A DNA stretch of 64,000 bases from Haloterrigena sp. H1. Lineage in GTDB: Archaea; Halobacteriota; Halobacteria; Halobacteriales; Natrialbaceae. Positions within the stretch are counted from its first letter, which is position 1. Every line of letters begins with the position of its first letter. Made by a program: the position numbers and the translations under genes. Positions 27,009 to 35,998 of the stretch are shown here, piece after piece. The notes beneath the pieces were generated by a model that searched no databases, was not told where the DNA came from, and saw nothing but the letters and a program-made list of their open reading frames with translations. The stretch lies in contig NZ_SMZK01000002.1 in NCBI RefSeq assembly GCF_005938085.1, positions 248,001 through 312,000 of the forward strand, given 5' to 3'.

Positions 27009-27150
27009 GGATGCCGATATAGAGTCCCGCCGTGTATCAGTGTGTTCGAACATGTTCGAGTCGGACGGCCAGTCGAGCGGAGAGGGGGAACAGCGAACGA
27101 TTCCGCGCAGGACCGGCAGCAGTAAGTCGCCACGTCGTCGCTGTCCAGCC

Positions 27151-27561
27151 ATGGAAACGGTCTCGCTATCGCGGCGGTTCGACACCGATCCGGAGACACT
27201 CCGCGCACTCATAACGGATGTCGAACCGTTCATGTATGGTGCCGACTTCGATACCGTCGACAGAGCGGGTACGACGCTGACACTCGAGAACAGCGTCGGA
27301 CTCGCGACGATCGAACTCGAGGTCGAACTCGTTGACGACCCGGATGCAGCGCTCGCCTACGAGCACCGCGATGGCGTTTTCAAGGAGATGACGACGCGAT
27401 ACGAATTGACTGGCCGCGGTGACCACACGGAACTCACCGCGACGACGGACTTCGAAGTCGACGTTGCGCTCGTGGGATTGATCCTGGATGCGACCGTTAT
27501 CAAGCGACAGCGACGGCGGGAACTCACGGCACAGTTCGAGTATCTCGCCGATGAAATCTGA
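27151..27561 (+). CDS. SRPBCC-fold (START/polyketide-cyclase-like) protein
   Basis: 136 residues starting METVSLSRRFDTDPETLRAL. The order of an N-terminal helix, seven-strand beta sheet and long C-terminal helix (VALVGLILDATVIKRQRRR) fits the SRPBCC superfamily, which binds hydrophobic ligands. Many haloarchaeal paralogues exist without known ligands. It is divergent from the HTH_10 regulator at 26352. The longer frame to 26989 overlaps that regulator's start, so the ATG at 27151 is preferred. Confidence 0.8.
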   Translation: METVSLSRRFDTDPETLRALITDVEPFMYGADFDTVDRAGTTLTLENSVGLATIELEVELVDDPDAALAYEHRDGVFKEMTTRYELTGRGDHTELTATTDFEVDVALVGLILDATVIKRQRRRELTAQFEYLADEI

Positions 27562-27685
27562 CACGGCAACTAGCTGCGAACAGTATCGGCAGAACGGGTC
27601 TCCACCCAGTACATGGAGCCGGCCACCGGCACCTGAACATATTCGGAACAAGTCCCTCATCGTGAGAGCCCCGAGCAGAAGTTGT

Positions 27686-27919
27686 ATGGCAGAGACAACC
27701 CTCGACGTTCGTGAGGTTCCACCGGCGAAGCGCCATTCGAAGATCCACGAGACGTTTACTGCCCTCGAGAGTGGCGATACCCTGACGCTCATCAACGACC
27801 ACGAGCCGAAACCACTGTTTTACGAACTACAGGCCGAAGTCGACGCATTCGACGCTGATGGCTACACTGTCGACCATCGAGGTGAGAACGAATTCGTCGC
27901 AAAATTCCCGAAAAAGTAG
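27686..27919 (+). CDS. DUF2249 domain protein
   Basis: 77 residues starting MAETTLDVREVPPAKRHSKI. The DVREVPPAKRH opening, LESGDTLTLINDHEPKPL and FVAKFPKK ending are the signature of DUF2249, a small TusA-like alpha/beta fold. Such genes are often found near nitrogen-oxide or redox enzymes in haloarchaea. Here the nearest such gene is the siroheme reductase 2 kb away. Function is unknown. Confidence 0.87.
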   Translation: MAETTLDVREVPPAKRHSKIHETFTALESGDTLTLINDHEPKPLFYELQAEVDAFDADGYTVDHRGENEFVAKFPKK

Positions 27920-28055
27920 TCGGCTGAAACGGTTCCCTGTCAGGGCTGTCGGAGACAGGAGCTCCTGCTGTCAGTATCGGATCGAAACCGCTCGTCTCGA
28001 CGGAGACGAACAGATGTCGCGGTCACTCGCCTCGAGGACTGTTCGACCCGACGGC

Positions 28056-28184
28056 TTACGACTTCGACGCAGCGGGATCGAACTGGGCGCAGTTCGGACA
28101 CCAAGCAGAGTCGTCCGCCCGTCGTTTTTGTTTGCCACCGCAGGTAGAACACCGCGAGGCCGCGTACTGAACCATACGCTTCAT
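28056..28184 (-). CDS. 42-residue zinc-ribbon protein
   Basis: The frame MKRMVQYAASRCSTCGGKQK continues to AWCPNCAQFDPAASKS. Two CxxC knuckles (Cys12/Cys15 and Cys29/Cys32), 13 residues apart, form a complete rubredoxin-like or ribbon zinc site. The small size, basic start and acidic end fit the many haloarchaeal single-zinc-finger microproteins, several of which are known to affect biofilm, growth or regulation. ATG at 28175 is a possible second start. Confidence 0.7.
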   Translation of the reverse strand: MKRMVQYAASRCSTCGGKQKRRADDSAWCPNCAQFDPAASKS

Positions 28185-28364
28185 CACGAGGGCGCAATTA
28201 TATCTTTGTCGTATTTGCTATTTCAACCAAAATGGTTGTGAAATTCACCTACTGGTGACGATCAGAATAGGCGATACGTCCACGAGACTGATGCCAGCGA
28301 CCTCGATTCGGTGACAACGGTCGAGACGGGGACGTCCCGTGTGAGCACGTACTGTCGGCTCCTG

Positions 28365-29975
28365 TTATCCCTGGCCGACCAGCGAGTCCTCTTCGTCCCA
28401 CTCCTGCTCGCGCAGTTCGTACTTTTCGACCTTTCCGGTCGCCGTCGTCGGCAGTTGCTTGACGAATTCGACCCGGCGGACGACCTTGTAGCTCGCGAGG
28501 TTCTCGCGGGTAAAGTCGATAATCTCCTCGGCGGTCACACCGGGATCCGTCGGGTCACCGTTGGCCGGCACGATGAACGCCTTCGGCGTCTCGCCCCACT
28601 GATCGCTCGGCGACGGAATCACGGCGACTTCGGCGACCTCGGGGTGTTCGTAGAGCGCGTCCTCGAGTTCGATACTCGAGATGTTCTCGCCCCCGGAGAT
28701 GATGATGTCCTTCTTGCGGTCCTGAATCGCGATCATGCCGTTCTCGTCGACGGTGGCGAGATCGCCCATGTGGAACCAGCCCTCGAGGCGGTCGTTGAAC
28801 GCCCGCTCGGTCTCCTCGGGGTTCTCCCAGTAGCCTTCCATGATCTGGTTGCCACGGACGACGATCTCGCCGATCGTCGCGTCGTCCCACGGGACCTCGT
28901 CGCCGTCGTCGTCGACGACGCGGATCTCCGTGCCGAGCATCGGGATTCCCTGTCGCTTCTTGATGTCGTAGCGGGCCTGATCGTCCTCGAGGAGGCGGTT
29001 GACTTCGGAGGTGGCGATGAGGGGGCCGGTCTCGGTCGCGCCGTAGACGTGTGCCAACTCCCAGCCGAACTCGTCTTCGACGGTTCGGATCGTCGCTTCC
29101 GGCGGGGCGCTGCCGGCGGTGGCGACGCGAACGTCGTTGTCGCCTGTCGTCACCGGATCGTTTTCGTCGTAGTAGTCGAGCAGCATGTTGAGCACGGTCG
29201 GAGCGGCACAGAAGTACGAGACGTCTTCCTCTTGAATCGCCTCGAACACGTCGCCTGCGTCGACGCCGCGCGTACAGACGTGCGTGCCACCGATGCCGGT
29301 AATCGAGAAGACGTGGCCCCAGCCGTTGACGTGGAACATCGGCAGCGTCCACAGATAGACGTCGTCGTCGCTGATCTCGCGGTGAACCGACGAACAGTAG
29401 GCGTGGATGGTCTCGCCGCGGTGGTTTCGCATCACGCCTTTCGGGTCGCCCGTCGTCCCTGAGGTGTAATTGATCGTGATGATGTCCTCTTCGTCCATTT
29501 CGGGCCGGTCGTACGTCGGCTCGGTGCCCGCCAGAACCTCGTCGAAGTCCTCCCAGTCACCGTCGACCGCGTCGGCGTTGGACGCGATGAACGTCTCGAC
29601 CGGAACCTCGTCACGGACGGCCTCGACCTGATCGGCGTACTCGTGGTCTGCGATGATCGCGGTCACATCACAGTCGTTGAGCATGTACTCGAAATCCGAC
29701 GGGACGAGCCGGTAGTTCAGCGGCGTGTGGACGGCACCGATCTGTGTGATCCCGTAGACGGACTCGAGGTGGTAGTGGGTGTTAGGCGCGAGCACGGCGA
29801 CGCGGTCACCTTTTTCGACGCCGCGGTCCTGCAGTGCTGCCGAGAGTCGGTCGGCCCGCTCGCCGAACTCGTCGTAGGTGAATCGATCGCCGTTCGCAGC
29901 GATGATAGCCTCTTCCTCGCCAAAATACGTTCGGGCGCGGTCTAAAAACTGCGGTACGAGCAGTGGTCGATCCAT
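28365..29975 (-). CDS. Acyl-CoA synthetase, AMP-forming (fatty-acid--CoA ligase family)
   Basis: 536 residues with the full ANL-family motif set: YTSGTTGDPKGVMRNHRG (A3), YGATETGP (A5), MGDLATVDENG (A7), DRKKDIIISGGENISSIELE (A8) and TATGKVEKYELRE (A10, catalytic Lys). It activates a carboxylic acid with ATP and joins it to CoA in the cytoplasm. Short- or medium-chain fatty acids are the most common substrates for haloarchaeal members of this length. The gene is alone, but the 35999-39779 thiolase cluster suggests the same acyl-CoA metabolism. Confidence 0.92.
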   Translation of the reverse strand: MDRPLLVPQFLDRARTYFGEEEAIIAANGDRFTYDEFGERADRLSAALQDRGVEKGDRVAVLAPNTHYHLESVYGITQIGAVHTPLNYRLVPSDFEYMLNDCDVTAIIADHEYADQVEAVRDEVPVETFIASNADAVDGDWEDFDEVLAGTEPTYDRPEMDEEDIITINYTSGTTGDPKGVMRNHRGETIHAYCSSVHREISDDDVYLWTLPMFHVNGWGHVFSITGIGGTHVCTRGVDAGDVFEAIQEEDVSYFCAAPTVLNMLLDYYDENDPVTTGDNDVRVATAGSAPPEATIRTVEDEFGWELAHVYGATETGPLIATSEVNRLLEDDQARYDIKKRQGIPMLGTEIRVVDDDGDEVPWDDATIGEIVVRGNQIMEGYWENPEETERAFNDRLEGWFHMGDLATVDENGMIAIQDRKKDIIISGGENISSIELEDALYEHPEVAEVAVIPSPSDQWGETPKAFIVPANGDPTDPGVTAEEIIDFTRENLASYKVVRRVEFVKQLPTTATGKVEKYELREQEWDEEDSLVGQG

Positions 29976-30485
29976 ATTCGATCGAGTGCTGGTGGTGGTT
30001 TAAAACTAACTCAATTCCCCGAATTTCGAAACAAATTGAGTATAATAATTCGTGATGGACTCGATCTGTCAGATGGGTGCGCGTGGTCGTCGGGCCGTGA
30101 ATACTCTCGGACACGTCGCAGCAACGCATCGGCTGTTCGTGACCGATATCCAGCATAGAGCTGGGGCTTGAATGCGGCGTAAGTCACAGGAGAGGGCGAG
30201 TAGCGTCAAGCGGACGCTATCATCGCCCTCGAAGTGCGGCAAACGACTGTCATCGCTGGCTGCCCTGGCAGCCATGCTATCATATATCGTGGTTGTTGTT
30301 GAATCTATCGAACCGTCGCAGTGAGTGAGCCATAGTAGCCACTGGCAGTCACTGCACACCCGATCGCACGATGGGAGCGCGGGTCGGAGCGATGGGGTGA
30401 GCGAGAACTGCGGCCCCTGCCGTCGGTGTGCAAATCGTTTCAGTTGTTACTATAGAACGGCGGGCGGTGAGGGAAGTCAGGGCGG
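29976..30485. other. Intergenic region with one shared 20-base motif
   Basis: About 510 bases without a supported gene. The interval 30436-30455 (CGTTTCAGTTGTTACTATAG) matches, in inverted orientation, the motif at 23422-23442 outside another gene. A TATA-like AT-rich segment near 30030-30050 fits the acyl-CoA ligase promoter. Confidence 0.4.
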
Positions 30486-31337
30486 TCACAGCTCGTTGTA
30501 CCGAAGTTTCGTAACGTGCCCCGTCCACGCATGCATGTCTCCGTCCCGAAGGTGCCAGACGACATCGCCCGCCGTCGGAACGCGAACACCGTTTCGAGTC
30601 TCGTAGTTTCGCCAGTAGCCGGACCAGGGCGTCACCTCGTACCCCCCGTCAACGTGTCGATACCGATCGGCGGAGACGTGCGCCACCTCGTTGTTTTCGG
30701 TAAACGAAAACGTGACTGAAGCGGATACGTCCCCGTTTTCGATGGTCGCTTTCGCCGTCCGCTTGTCGATCGACTCCCACTCGACGCCCGCTGTGGGAAG
30801 GAGCGCGGTCGGATACCAGACCGCCTCGGCGAGGTACCGCATCAGTGCCGCTTCGTCTAACTCCGAACTCGAGTCATCGCCCTCGAGTGGGACGACACCG
30901 AACAGCGAAACGTTCGCAGTTCCCGCCCAGTCGTGAAACTGGTCACGGACGCGGACCGAGACGAACGGTGCGAGGGAGACTGACGCGTCCCAGACGAACC
31001 CTGGCGGATCGACTGTGACGTACTGTGTCGCTGCAAACGGTTTCCACGGTGATGCTGCGTCACCGGGACGTAGCTTGCCGGTCTGTTCGAGATAGACCGA
31101 GTCGATGTATGGTTGTCCCTCCTGAAGAACGGTGTCAAGATACGCGTAGACTGGAGTCGGGAGCCCTTCGAGGTCCTCTTCCGAGAACGTCCCTTCGCGT
31201 CTCGTGGTCGCTACCTGTCGAAGTTCGGCCACATCCTGGGCCGTCTTACGCCGACGCCAGCCGACGGTGGCGAGAACGATGACGAGGAGCGCGATGCAGC
31301 TTCCGGTGACGCGTTTTCGAAGACGAGTAGTGCACAT
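30486..31337 (-). CDS. Membrane-anchored DUF6920-like protein
   Basis: 283 residues. An N-terminal membrane anchor (CIALLVIVLATVGW) precedes a beta-rich body including PSP-like WKPFAATQYVTVDPPGFVWD and the closing GDVVWHLRDGDMHAWTGHVT. This matches the DUF6920/DUF6544 type as I remember it, probably facing outside. Function is unknown. Composition is normal for the genome and there is no operon partner. Confidence 0.75.
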   Translation of the reverse strand: MCTTRLRKRVTGSCIALLVIVLATVGWRRRKTAQDVAELRQVATTRREGTFSEEDLEGLPTPVYAYLDTVLQEGQPYIDSVYLEQTGKLRPGDAASPWKPFAATQYVTVDPPGFVWDASVSLAPFVSVRVRDQFHDWAGTANVSLFGVVPLEGDDSSSELDEAALMRYLAEAVWYPTALLPTAGVEWESIDKRTAKATIENGDVSASVTFSFTENNEVAHVSADRYRHVDGGYEVTPWSGYWRNYETRNGVRVPTAGDVVWHLRDGDMHAWTGHVTKLRYNEL

Positions 31338-31478
31338 GGATGCACGTTCACGTCAGCTCCCTAAAGCGTATCCTCCCGCTTGAGACACGTCCCAGAACAG
31401 CGGTGACTGGAGCAGTAACGTGTGCGATCACGTTCAGTAGGGAGAGGACGACGCAGTCCTGAGAGATCGATAAGGGTC
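31338..31478. other. Short intergenic segment, no gene seen
   Basis: About 140 bases, the start of a 500-base interval with little coding signal. Apart from the doubtful small frame at 31479, nothing is supported until 31846. Confidence 0.4.
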
Positions 31479-31610
31479 GTGACGGCGACGGCGTACGTCG
31501 AGCAGTACGACGATCTCGCCGACGGCGATGTCGTCTCGATCGACGAGTTTGATCAGGACATCGCCGAGCTATATCGAGGGCAGTCACTCGATAGAAACGA
31601 GTCTTCCTGA
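31479..31610 (+). CDS. Possible small acidic protein (43 residues)
   Basis: From a GTG the frame reads VTATAYVEQYDDLADGDVV, then SIDEFDQDIAELYRGQSLDR. It is strongly acidic and protein-like, but short, without known motif and without clear promoter. It may be a real small gene or the tail of a decayed one. Confidence 0.3.
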   Translation: MTATAYVEQYDDLADGDVVSIDEFDQDIAELYRGQSLDRNESS

Positions 31611-31845
31611 AGGATGGTGCGCTTTGGGCTATTTCGGCACCCCAGAACCGAACCGAAAATATTCTACGATAGCAACGGATTGAATCCAAGCTGGAAATTC
31701 GGTAAGACTGATCGGGTCGCGTATTCACTAGCCACAAGAATCCGATGTCGCGAAGAGATGTCCGCATAGCTGGACTATCGGCCATTTTTGTAATATCTTC
31801 AAATTGTAAATAATGCTTATGATTGTGTGGTCATCTCTACCAGAT

Positions 31846-32616
31846 ATGGGAGACGATGATACTCCGGGCAGCCGTGATCACGCTGATCTCTCGGGCGATG
31901 AATTGTTTCACGTACTCTCCGACGCGAGTCGGCGAACCGTGCTGTTTCACCTTCGCCAGCACAGAGTTGCGACGGTCGACGAACTCACTGACGTGATCGC
32001 AGAGATCAGTGGGGACGAACCCCAGGAGATCGAGCACGAACACCTACGCACGTCGTTACATCACAGTCAATTCCCCAAGCTCGTTGACGCCGGGCTTGTG
32101 ACGTACGATCCGGAGCAACAGATAGCCGAGTCCACGAATCTTCACGGCGAAATCGGCGAGTGGCTTGACCTTGCAGTTCGCCATCAGATCCGAATCGAGA
32201 GCGTGCGCGAAACGCACAGTCAGCCCGACGAGCGCGAGGAGGTTCGGGTGTTGCTCGTCGACGACGAACCAGGACTCCCCGAAACGATCGGTGCCTACAT
32301 CGAGCGCGAGAACGACGATATGACCATCACTACTGCGACGAGCCCCCTCGAAGCGGTGACGAGACTCGAGGAAGTGTCGTTCCACTGTATTGTGAGTGAT
32401 TATCAGATGCCGGCGATTAGCGGTCTCGACTTTTTAAAAGCCGTTCGCGAAGAGGACGCGACCATTCCGTTCATTGTTTTCACCGCGAAAGGAAGTGAAA
32501 CAGTTGCGAGCCAGGCGATCGAAACTGGCGTTACTGACTACGTCCAGAAAGGACCGGATACCGAGCGGTACGACGAGCTGGCAGCACGGATCCGCAAGGC
32601 AGTCGCTGCCGACTAA
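31846..32616 (+). CDS. DUF7344 winged-helix / response-regulator receiver protein
   Basis: 256 residues from ATG 31846 (MGDDDTPGSRDHADLS); ATG 31813 is an alternative. An N-terminal DUF7344 domain (about 15-110, DELFHVLSDASRRTVLFHLR and LPKL-like FPKLVDAGLVTYD) is joined to a CheY-like receiver (about 130-250). The receiver has the acidic pair LLVDDEP, acceptor Asp in IVSDYQMP, FTAKGSE and Lys in YVQKGPD, all intact. The domain order, DNA-binding first and receiver last, is the reverse of most bacterial regulators. A PAS kinase follows 320 bases downstream (32937) and is its likely partner. Confidence 0.88.
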   Translation: MGDDDTPGSRDHADLSGDELFHVLSDASRRTVLFHLRQHRVATVDELTDVIAEISGDEPQEIEHEHLRTSLHHSQFPKLVDAGLVTYDPEQQIAESTNLHGEIGEWLDLAVRHQIRIESVRETHSQPDEREEVRVLLVDDEPGLPETIGAYIERENDDMTITTATSPLEAVTRLEEVSFHCIVSDYQMPAISGLDFLKAVREEDATIPFIVFTAKGSETVASQAIETGVTDYVQKGPDTERYDELAARIRKAVAAD

Positions 32617-32936
32617 CGCCGTCTATGCTCGAGACGAGCGCGTCGACTAGATCGCGGGCGGCCCCCAATACATCAATAAAGCTATATTTCTGTCACGAAT
32701 GTACGCCGAAAACGTGTCTCGAAGGAGTGTGTCAGTGCCCTCTCGCAAACGCGCAGTGTCTGACCGCTGTGCGATCGATGATGTCCGTTTCGAAGCGTTT
32801 GTGCGAACGAAAAGCGACGAGCAGACCGCTGGAGTTGCCACACGGGGCACGACTGTTTTCTACCGCTTGCCCGGAACCGACCGGAACGCAGTCCTACCAC
32901 GATGCCCCGAAACCGCCGCTGTACGACATTATGTAG
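32617..32936. other. Intergenic region with kinase promoter
   Basis: 320 bases between regulator and kinase. An AT-rich TATA-like stretch lies near 32683-32696. I see no gene, repeat or RNA structure. Confidence 0.4.
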
Positions 32937-35048
32937 ATGACTAATGACCGATCAACAGACGAGCAACTGATCGAGCGGGTCTCGGATGCATGCTGTGCAG
33001 TGGATACCGAGGGACGCGTCACGTACTGGAACGACCGGATGGCTGCGTGGACTGGAATCTCGGCCGCTGACATCGACGGTGCGGTCGTGTGGGACGCTAT
33101 CCCGGCGTTTCGCGGGTCAGCATTCGAGTCACACTGCCGGGACGCCATCGAAACACAAGGAACATACTCGTTCGAAACGCGACTCCGCGAGCCGGTCGAC
33201 GTGTGGATCGAAGTGACTCTGTACGCCACCGGGGACGGGCTCACGATACTTGCCCGTGAAATCACCGAGCGCAAGGTACATCAGGAACGAGTCGGACTCG
33301 CCGAAACGTTGTTCGAGAACACACAGGATGCGCTCTTTCTCATCGATCTCGACGAGGACGAAGACGAGTTCCGGTTAGAACGCGTCAATCCTGCCTACGA
33401 ACGCCACACGGGCCTTACCAGCGACGAACTCCGTGGACGGGGGTTACGAGACGTCTTCGGTCTCGAAGAGGGTAATTCCATCCTCGAGAAGTATCGAGAG
33501 TGTGTTGCCCGGCGTGAACCGATCGAATACGAAGAACTCGTCTCCGTCCCTAACGAAGGTCCTTACTGGGAGACGCGGATCGCCCCCGTTATCGTCGATG
33601 GAACCGTCGAGAAACTCGTCGGCGCGACGCGCAATATCACCGCCCAAAAGGATCGGGAGCGTCGGTACGATGCTATCTTCAACCAGACGTACCAGTATAT
33701 CGGGTTGATCGACACCGACGGGACACTGCTCGAGGCCAACGAATCCGCACTCGAGTTCGGCGGTCTCGAGCGTGAGGCGGTCATCGGCCAGCCGATATGG
33801 GACACGTACTGGTGGCAGCTCGACGAGCACACTCAGACGCAGCTGAAAGACGCCGTCAGATCGGCTGCAACTGGCGAGTTCGTCCGATACGACGTCGAAG
33901 TACGAGGAGCCGATGAAACTGCCATCATCGACTTCTCGATTCGGCCGATCACGGACGAACGGGACGAGGTCGTCCTGCTCGTCACGGAGGGGCGAAACAT
34001 CACGGAACACAAACGGCGTGCCCGGGAACTCGAGCAAAAACGGGAGTTTCTCAGACAGATCCAGACTGTCGCGGATATCGGCGGCTGGGAAGTCGATTTC
34101 CGAACGGAGACGATGCGTTGGACCGATGAAGTCCACCGTATCCACGGACTGCCAGCCGAGTACGAGCCGGCGATCGAAGACGGTATCGACTTCTACCACC
34201 CAGGTGATAGAGCGACGATTGTGGACGCGTTCGAACGACTGCAGACGACAGGGGAGGGCTACGATCTGGAGTTGCGGATCATCACGGCCACCGATGAGCA
34301 GCGCTGGGTTCGAACGCTCGGAGCACCGTGGTACGACGACGATGGCACCCTCATCGGTGCGCGCGGCGCGTTTCAGGACATTACCGAGCGAAAAGAGCGT
34401 GAGCGTGAACTCCAGCGGACTAACGCTCGCCTCGAGGAGTTCGCTTCCGTCGTCAGTCACGACCTTCGGAACCCGCTGACAGTCGCACAGGTTGCTCTCG
34501 AACTCGCTCGTGAGAGCGGCGCAGCGGAAGACTTCGATCGCGCCGAGGCTGCTCACAAACGGATGAACGCGCTCATCGACGATCTGCTGACGCTTGCACG
34601 GAACGGCCAGCAGGTCGACGAGACGCAGCCGGTCGTCTTGCGGACGCTGCTCGAGTCGGTCTGTGAGACGATTCCGAGCGACCGTGCGACCATCGACATC
34701 GCGCTTGCGGACTATTGTGTCGATGCCGACGAGGGTCGACTGCGGCAGTTAGTCGAAAATCTCCTCTCGAACGCGCTAGTCCATGGCGGCGACGACGTGA
34801 CGATCCGTATCGGTCGGCTCGAGAGCGGTGACGGATTTTACGTCGCCGATGACGGACCCGGGATCCCACGTGCGATACGCGAGGCAATATTCGATCAGGG
34901 CTACTCGACGACGAGTGACGGGACAGGCTTTGGCCTTGCAATCGTCAAAGGTATCGTCGAAGCCCATGGCTGGACGGTCGATGTGACCGAAAGCGAGGAG
35001 GGAGGCGCACGATTCGAAGTGACCACAGCACAACGGAATCCGACGTGA
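32937..35048 (+). CDS. PAS-domain sensor histidine kinase
   Basis: 703 residues, soluble. Four PAS modules (about 5-110, 115-235, 240-360, 370-485) precede a HisKA domain with H-box VVSHDLRNPLTVAQVALEL (His near 505). The ATPase domain has NLLSNALVHGGDD, VADDGPGI and DGTGFGLAIVKG. It is the bacteriophytochrome-like kinase type common in haloarchaea. Downstream of the 31846 receiver protein on the same strand, it probably forms a two-component pair with it. The sensed signal is unknown. Confidence 0.91.
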   Translation: MTNDRSTDEQLIERVSDACCAVDTEGRVTYWNDRMAAWTGISAADIDGAVVWDAIPAFRGSAFESHCRDAIETQGTYSFETRLREPVDVWIEVTLYATGDGLTILAREITERKVHQERVGLAETLFENTQDALFLIDLDEDEDEFRLERVNPAYERHTGLTSDELRGRGLRDVFGLEEGNSILEKYRECVARREPIEYEELVSVPNEGPYWETRIAPVIVDGTVEKLVGATRNITAQKDRERRYDAIFNQTYQYIGLIDTDGTLLEANESALEFGGLEREAVIGQPIWDTYWWQLDEHTQTQLKDAVRSAATGEFVRYDVEVRGADETAIIDFSIRPITDERDEVVLLVTEGRNITEHKRRARELEQKREFLRQIQTVADIGGWEVDFRTETMRWTDEVHRIHGLPAEYEPAIEDGIDFYHPGDRATIVDAFERLQTTGEGYDLELRIITATDEQRWVRTLGAPWYDDDGTLIGARGAFQDITERKERERELQRTNARLEEFASVVSHDLRNPLTVAQVALELARESGAAEDFDRAEAAHKRMNALIDDLLTLARNGQQVDETQPVVLRTLLESVCETIPSDRATIDIALADYCVDADEGRLRQLVENLLSNALVHGGDDVTIRIGRLESGDGFYVADDGPGIPRAIREAIFDQGYSTTSDGTGFGLAIVKGIVEAHGWTVDVTESEEGGARFEVTTAQRNPT

Positions 35049-35109
35049 TGTGATGTGGCCGATGGCAGGTGTCTCCGGTATCTGGCTCGAACTCGAGGGA
35101 GAATTCACA

Positions 35110-35345
35110 GGCGATACAAGGCGGATGCCCCGACCCTTGAGGTCGGGGAGGAAGCCGACAACCGATGACACAAAATGTGCGCTTGAATCGCGGGACCTGA
35201 ACGTGAGCGGGAAGCACGCACCCCCTGGCTCTACCGAGGCATAGAACGGGAGTCCACGCGAAAGCCTCGGGGTCGCCCAAGACGGCAAAGCCGTCTCGTG
35301 ATGACGAGAGACCGAAGGTCTCTCGAACCACTTGACCCCGAGGCG
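35110..35345 (+). mobile_element. IS1341/IS605-type right-end remnant
   Basis: Sequence without an intact gene that looks like the 3' end of a TnpB element. A hairpin with arms CCCCGACC and GGTCGGGG lies at about 35126-35145. A coding tail containing DLNVSGKHAPPGSTEA follows, then further hairpins (GACGGCAAAGCCGTC at about 35281-35295 and GAGAGACC/GGTCTCTC near 35306-35325). The strong hairpin series resembles omega-RNA scaffolds. No TnpB body precedes it, so the element is truncated. It ends just before the nikR stop. Confidence 0.55.
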
Positions 35346-35351
35346 ATTTAC

Positions 35352-35744
35352 CTAGTGGCTGTCCCGAAGAACCATGAGTTTCACCCGATGCACTCCATCG
35401 AAGTCTCGAAGCTCGTAACTCAACTCTCGAATCCGCACAACAGTGCCCCGACAGAACAGTGACTCGAGACACCACTCCCCCTGATGGGTATGGCTCGTAT
35501 TGAGAATCACGTCTTGATACTCGTGTTGAACACTGTGAAGGACCTCTATGACTTCATGATGCCGGTAATCGAAAGCGACGAGTGCAATAACGTCGCCGGT
35601 CAACTCTTCAAGCCGCGAATGCGACTCGATGTACTCCTGCATCGCTTCTCGGACTGCCCGTGACCGATTGTCGATCCCTTCATCCTGCCAGACCTGATCG
35701 AACTCTTCGAGAAGTTCATTTGGAATATTGAAACTCGTTCGCAT
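35352..35744 (-). CDS. nikR: NikR-family nickel-responsive regulator
   Basis: 130 residues. An N-terminal ribbon-helix-helix (MRTSFNIPNELLEEFDQVW to about 45) binds DNA as a dimer. The C-terminal ACT-like domain has the nickel ligands His74, His85 and His87 (SHTHQGEWC) and Cys92, one residue closer to the HxH than in enteric NikR. In the family, nickel binding tetramerises the protein and represses nickel import. No nickel transporter or hydrogenase or urease is nearby. The 250-base upstream region carries repeated AGTAA half-sites (35751-35908) that may be its own operators. Confidence 0.85.
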   Translation of the reverse strand: MRTSFNIPNELLEEFDQVWQDEGIDNRSRAVREAMQEYIESHSRLEELTGDVIALVAFDYRHHEVIEVLHSVQHEYQDVILNTSHTHQGEWCLESLFCRGTVVRIRELSYELRDFDGVHRVKLMVLRDSH

Positions 35745-35750
35745 GGTCTA

Positions 35751-35908
35751 TTACTTCGTCACCCCGGAGTAAGAGTCCCGACGCTAACGAAACTCCCGTT
35801 TTGGGAGTAACACCGTTATTCATTGCTTTCTCAGCCACCGAAATCGATGATGTTACACGGTGAACGCCGCCCGGTTTGGAATCGAAATTCAGCAGAGTAA
35901 CAATACTC
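35751..35908. promoter_or_regulatory. Cluster of AGTAA/TTACT palindromes
   Basis: TTACT at 35751 pairs with AGTAA at 35768. ACTCCC at 35792 pairs with GGGAGT at 35803, followed by AA. GAGTA-ACAA-TACTC at 35895-35908 is a perfect inverted repeat. All sit between nikR and the divergent thiolase gene. A dimeric regulator, perhaps NikR itself, is the simplest reading. Confidence 0.45.
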
Positions 35909-35998
35909 CTCCACCCTAGTGTGTCCAGCGTCTTTGATTACCGACCCATTATCCGACACTGTTATATGTAGCGGTCAAAGTCTTAACAGTGGTAGCTA

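Noticed and set aside
28311..29462. 383-codon plus-strand frame
   Set aside because: Antisense of the acyl-CoA ligase, whose motifs are complete on the other strand.
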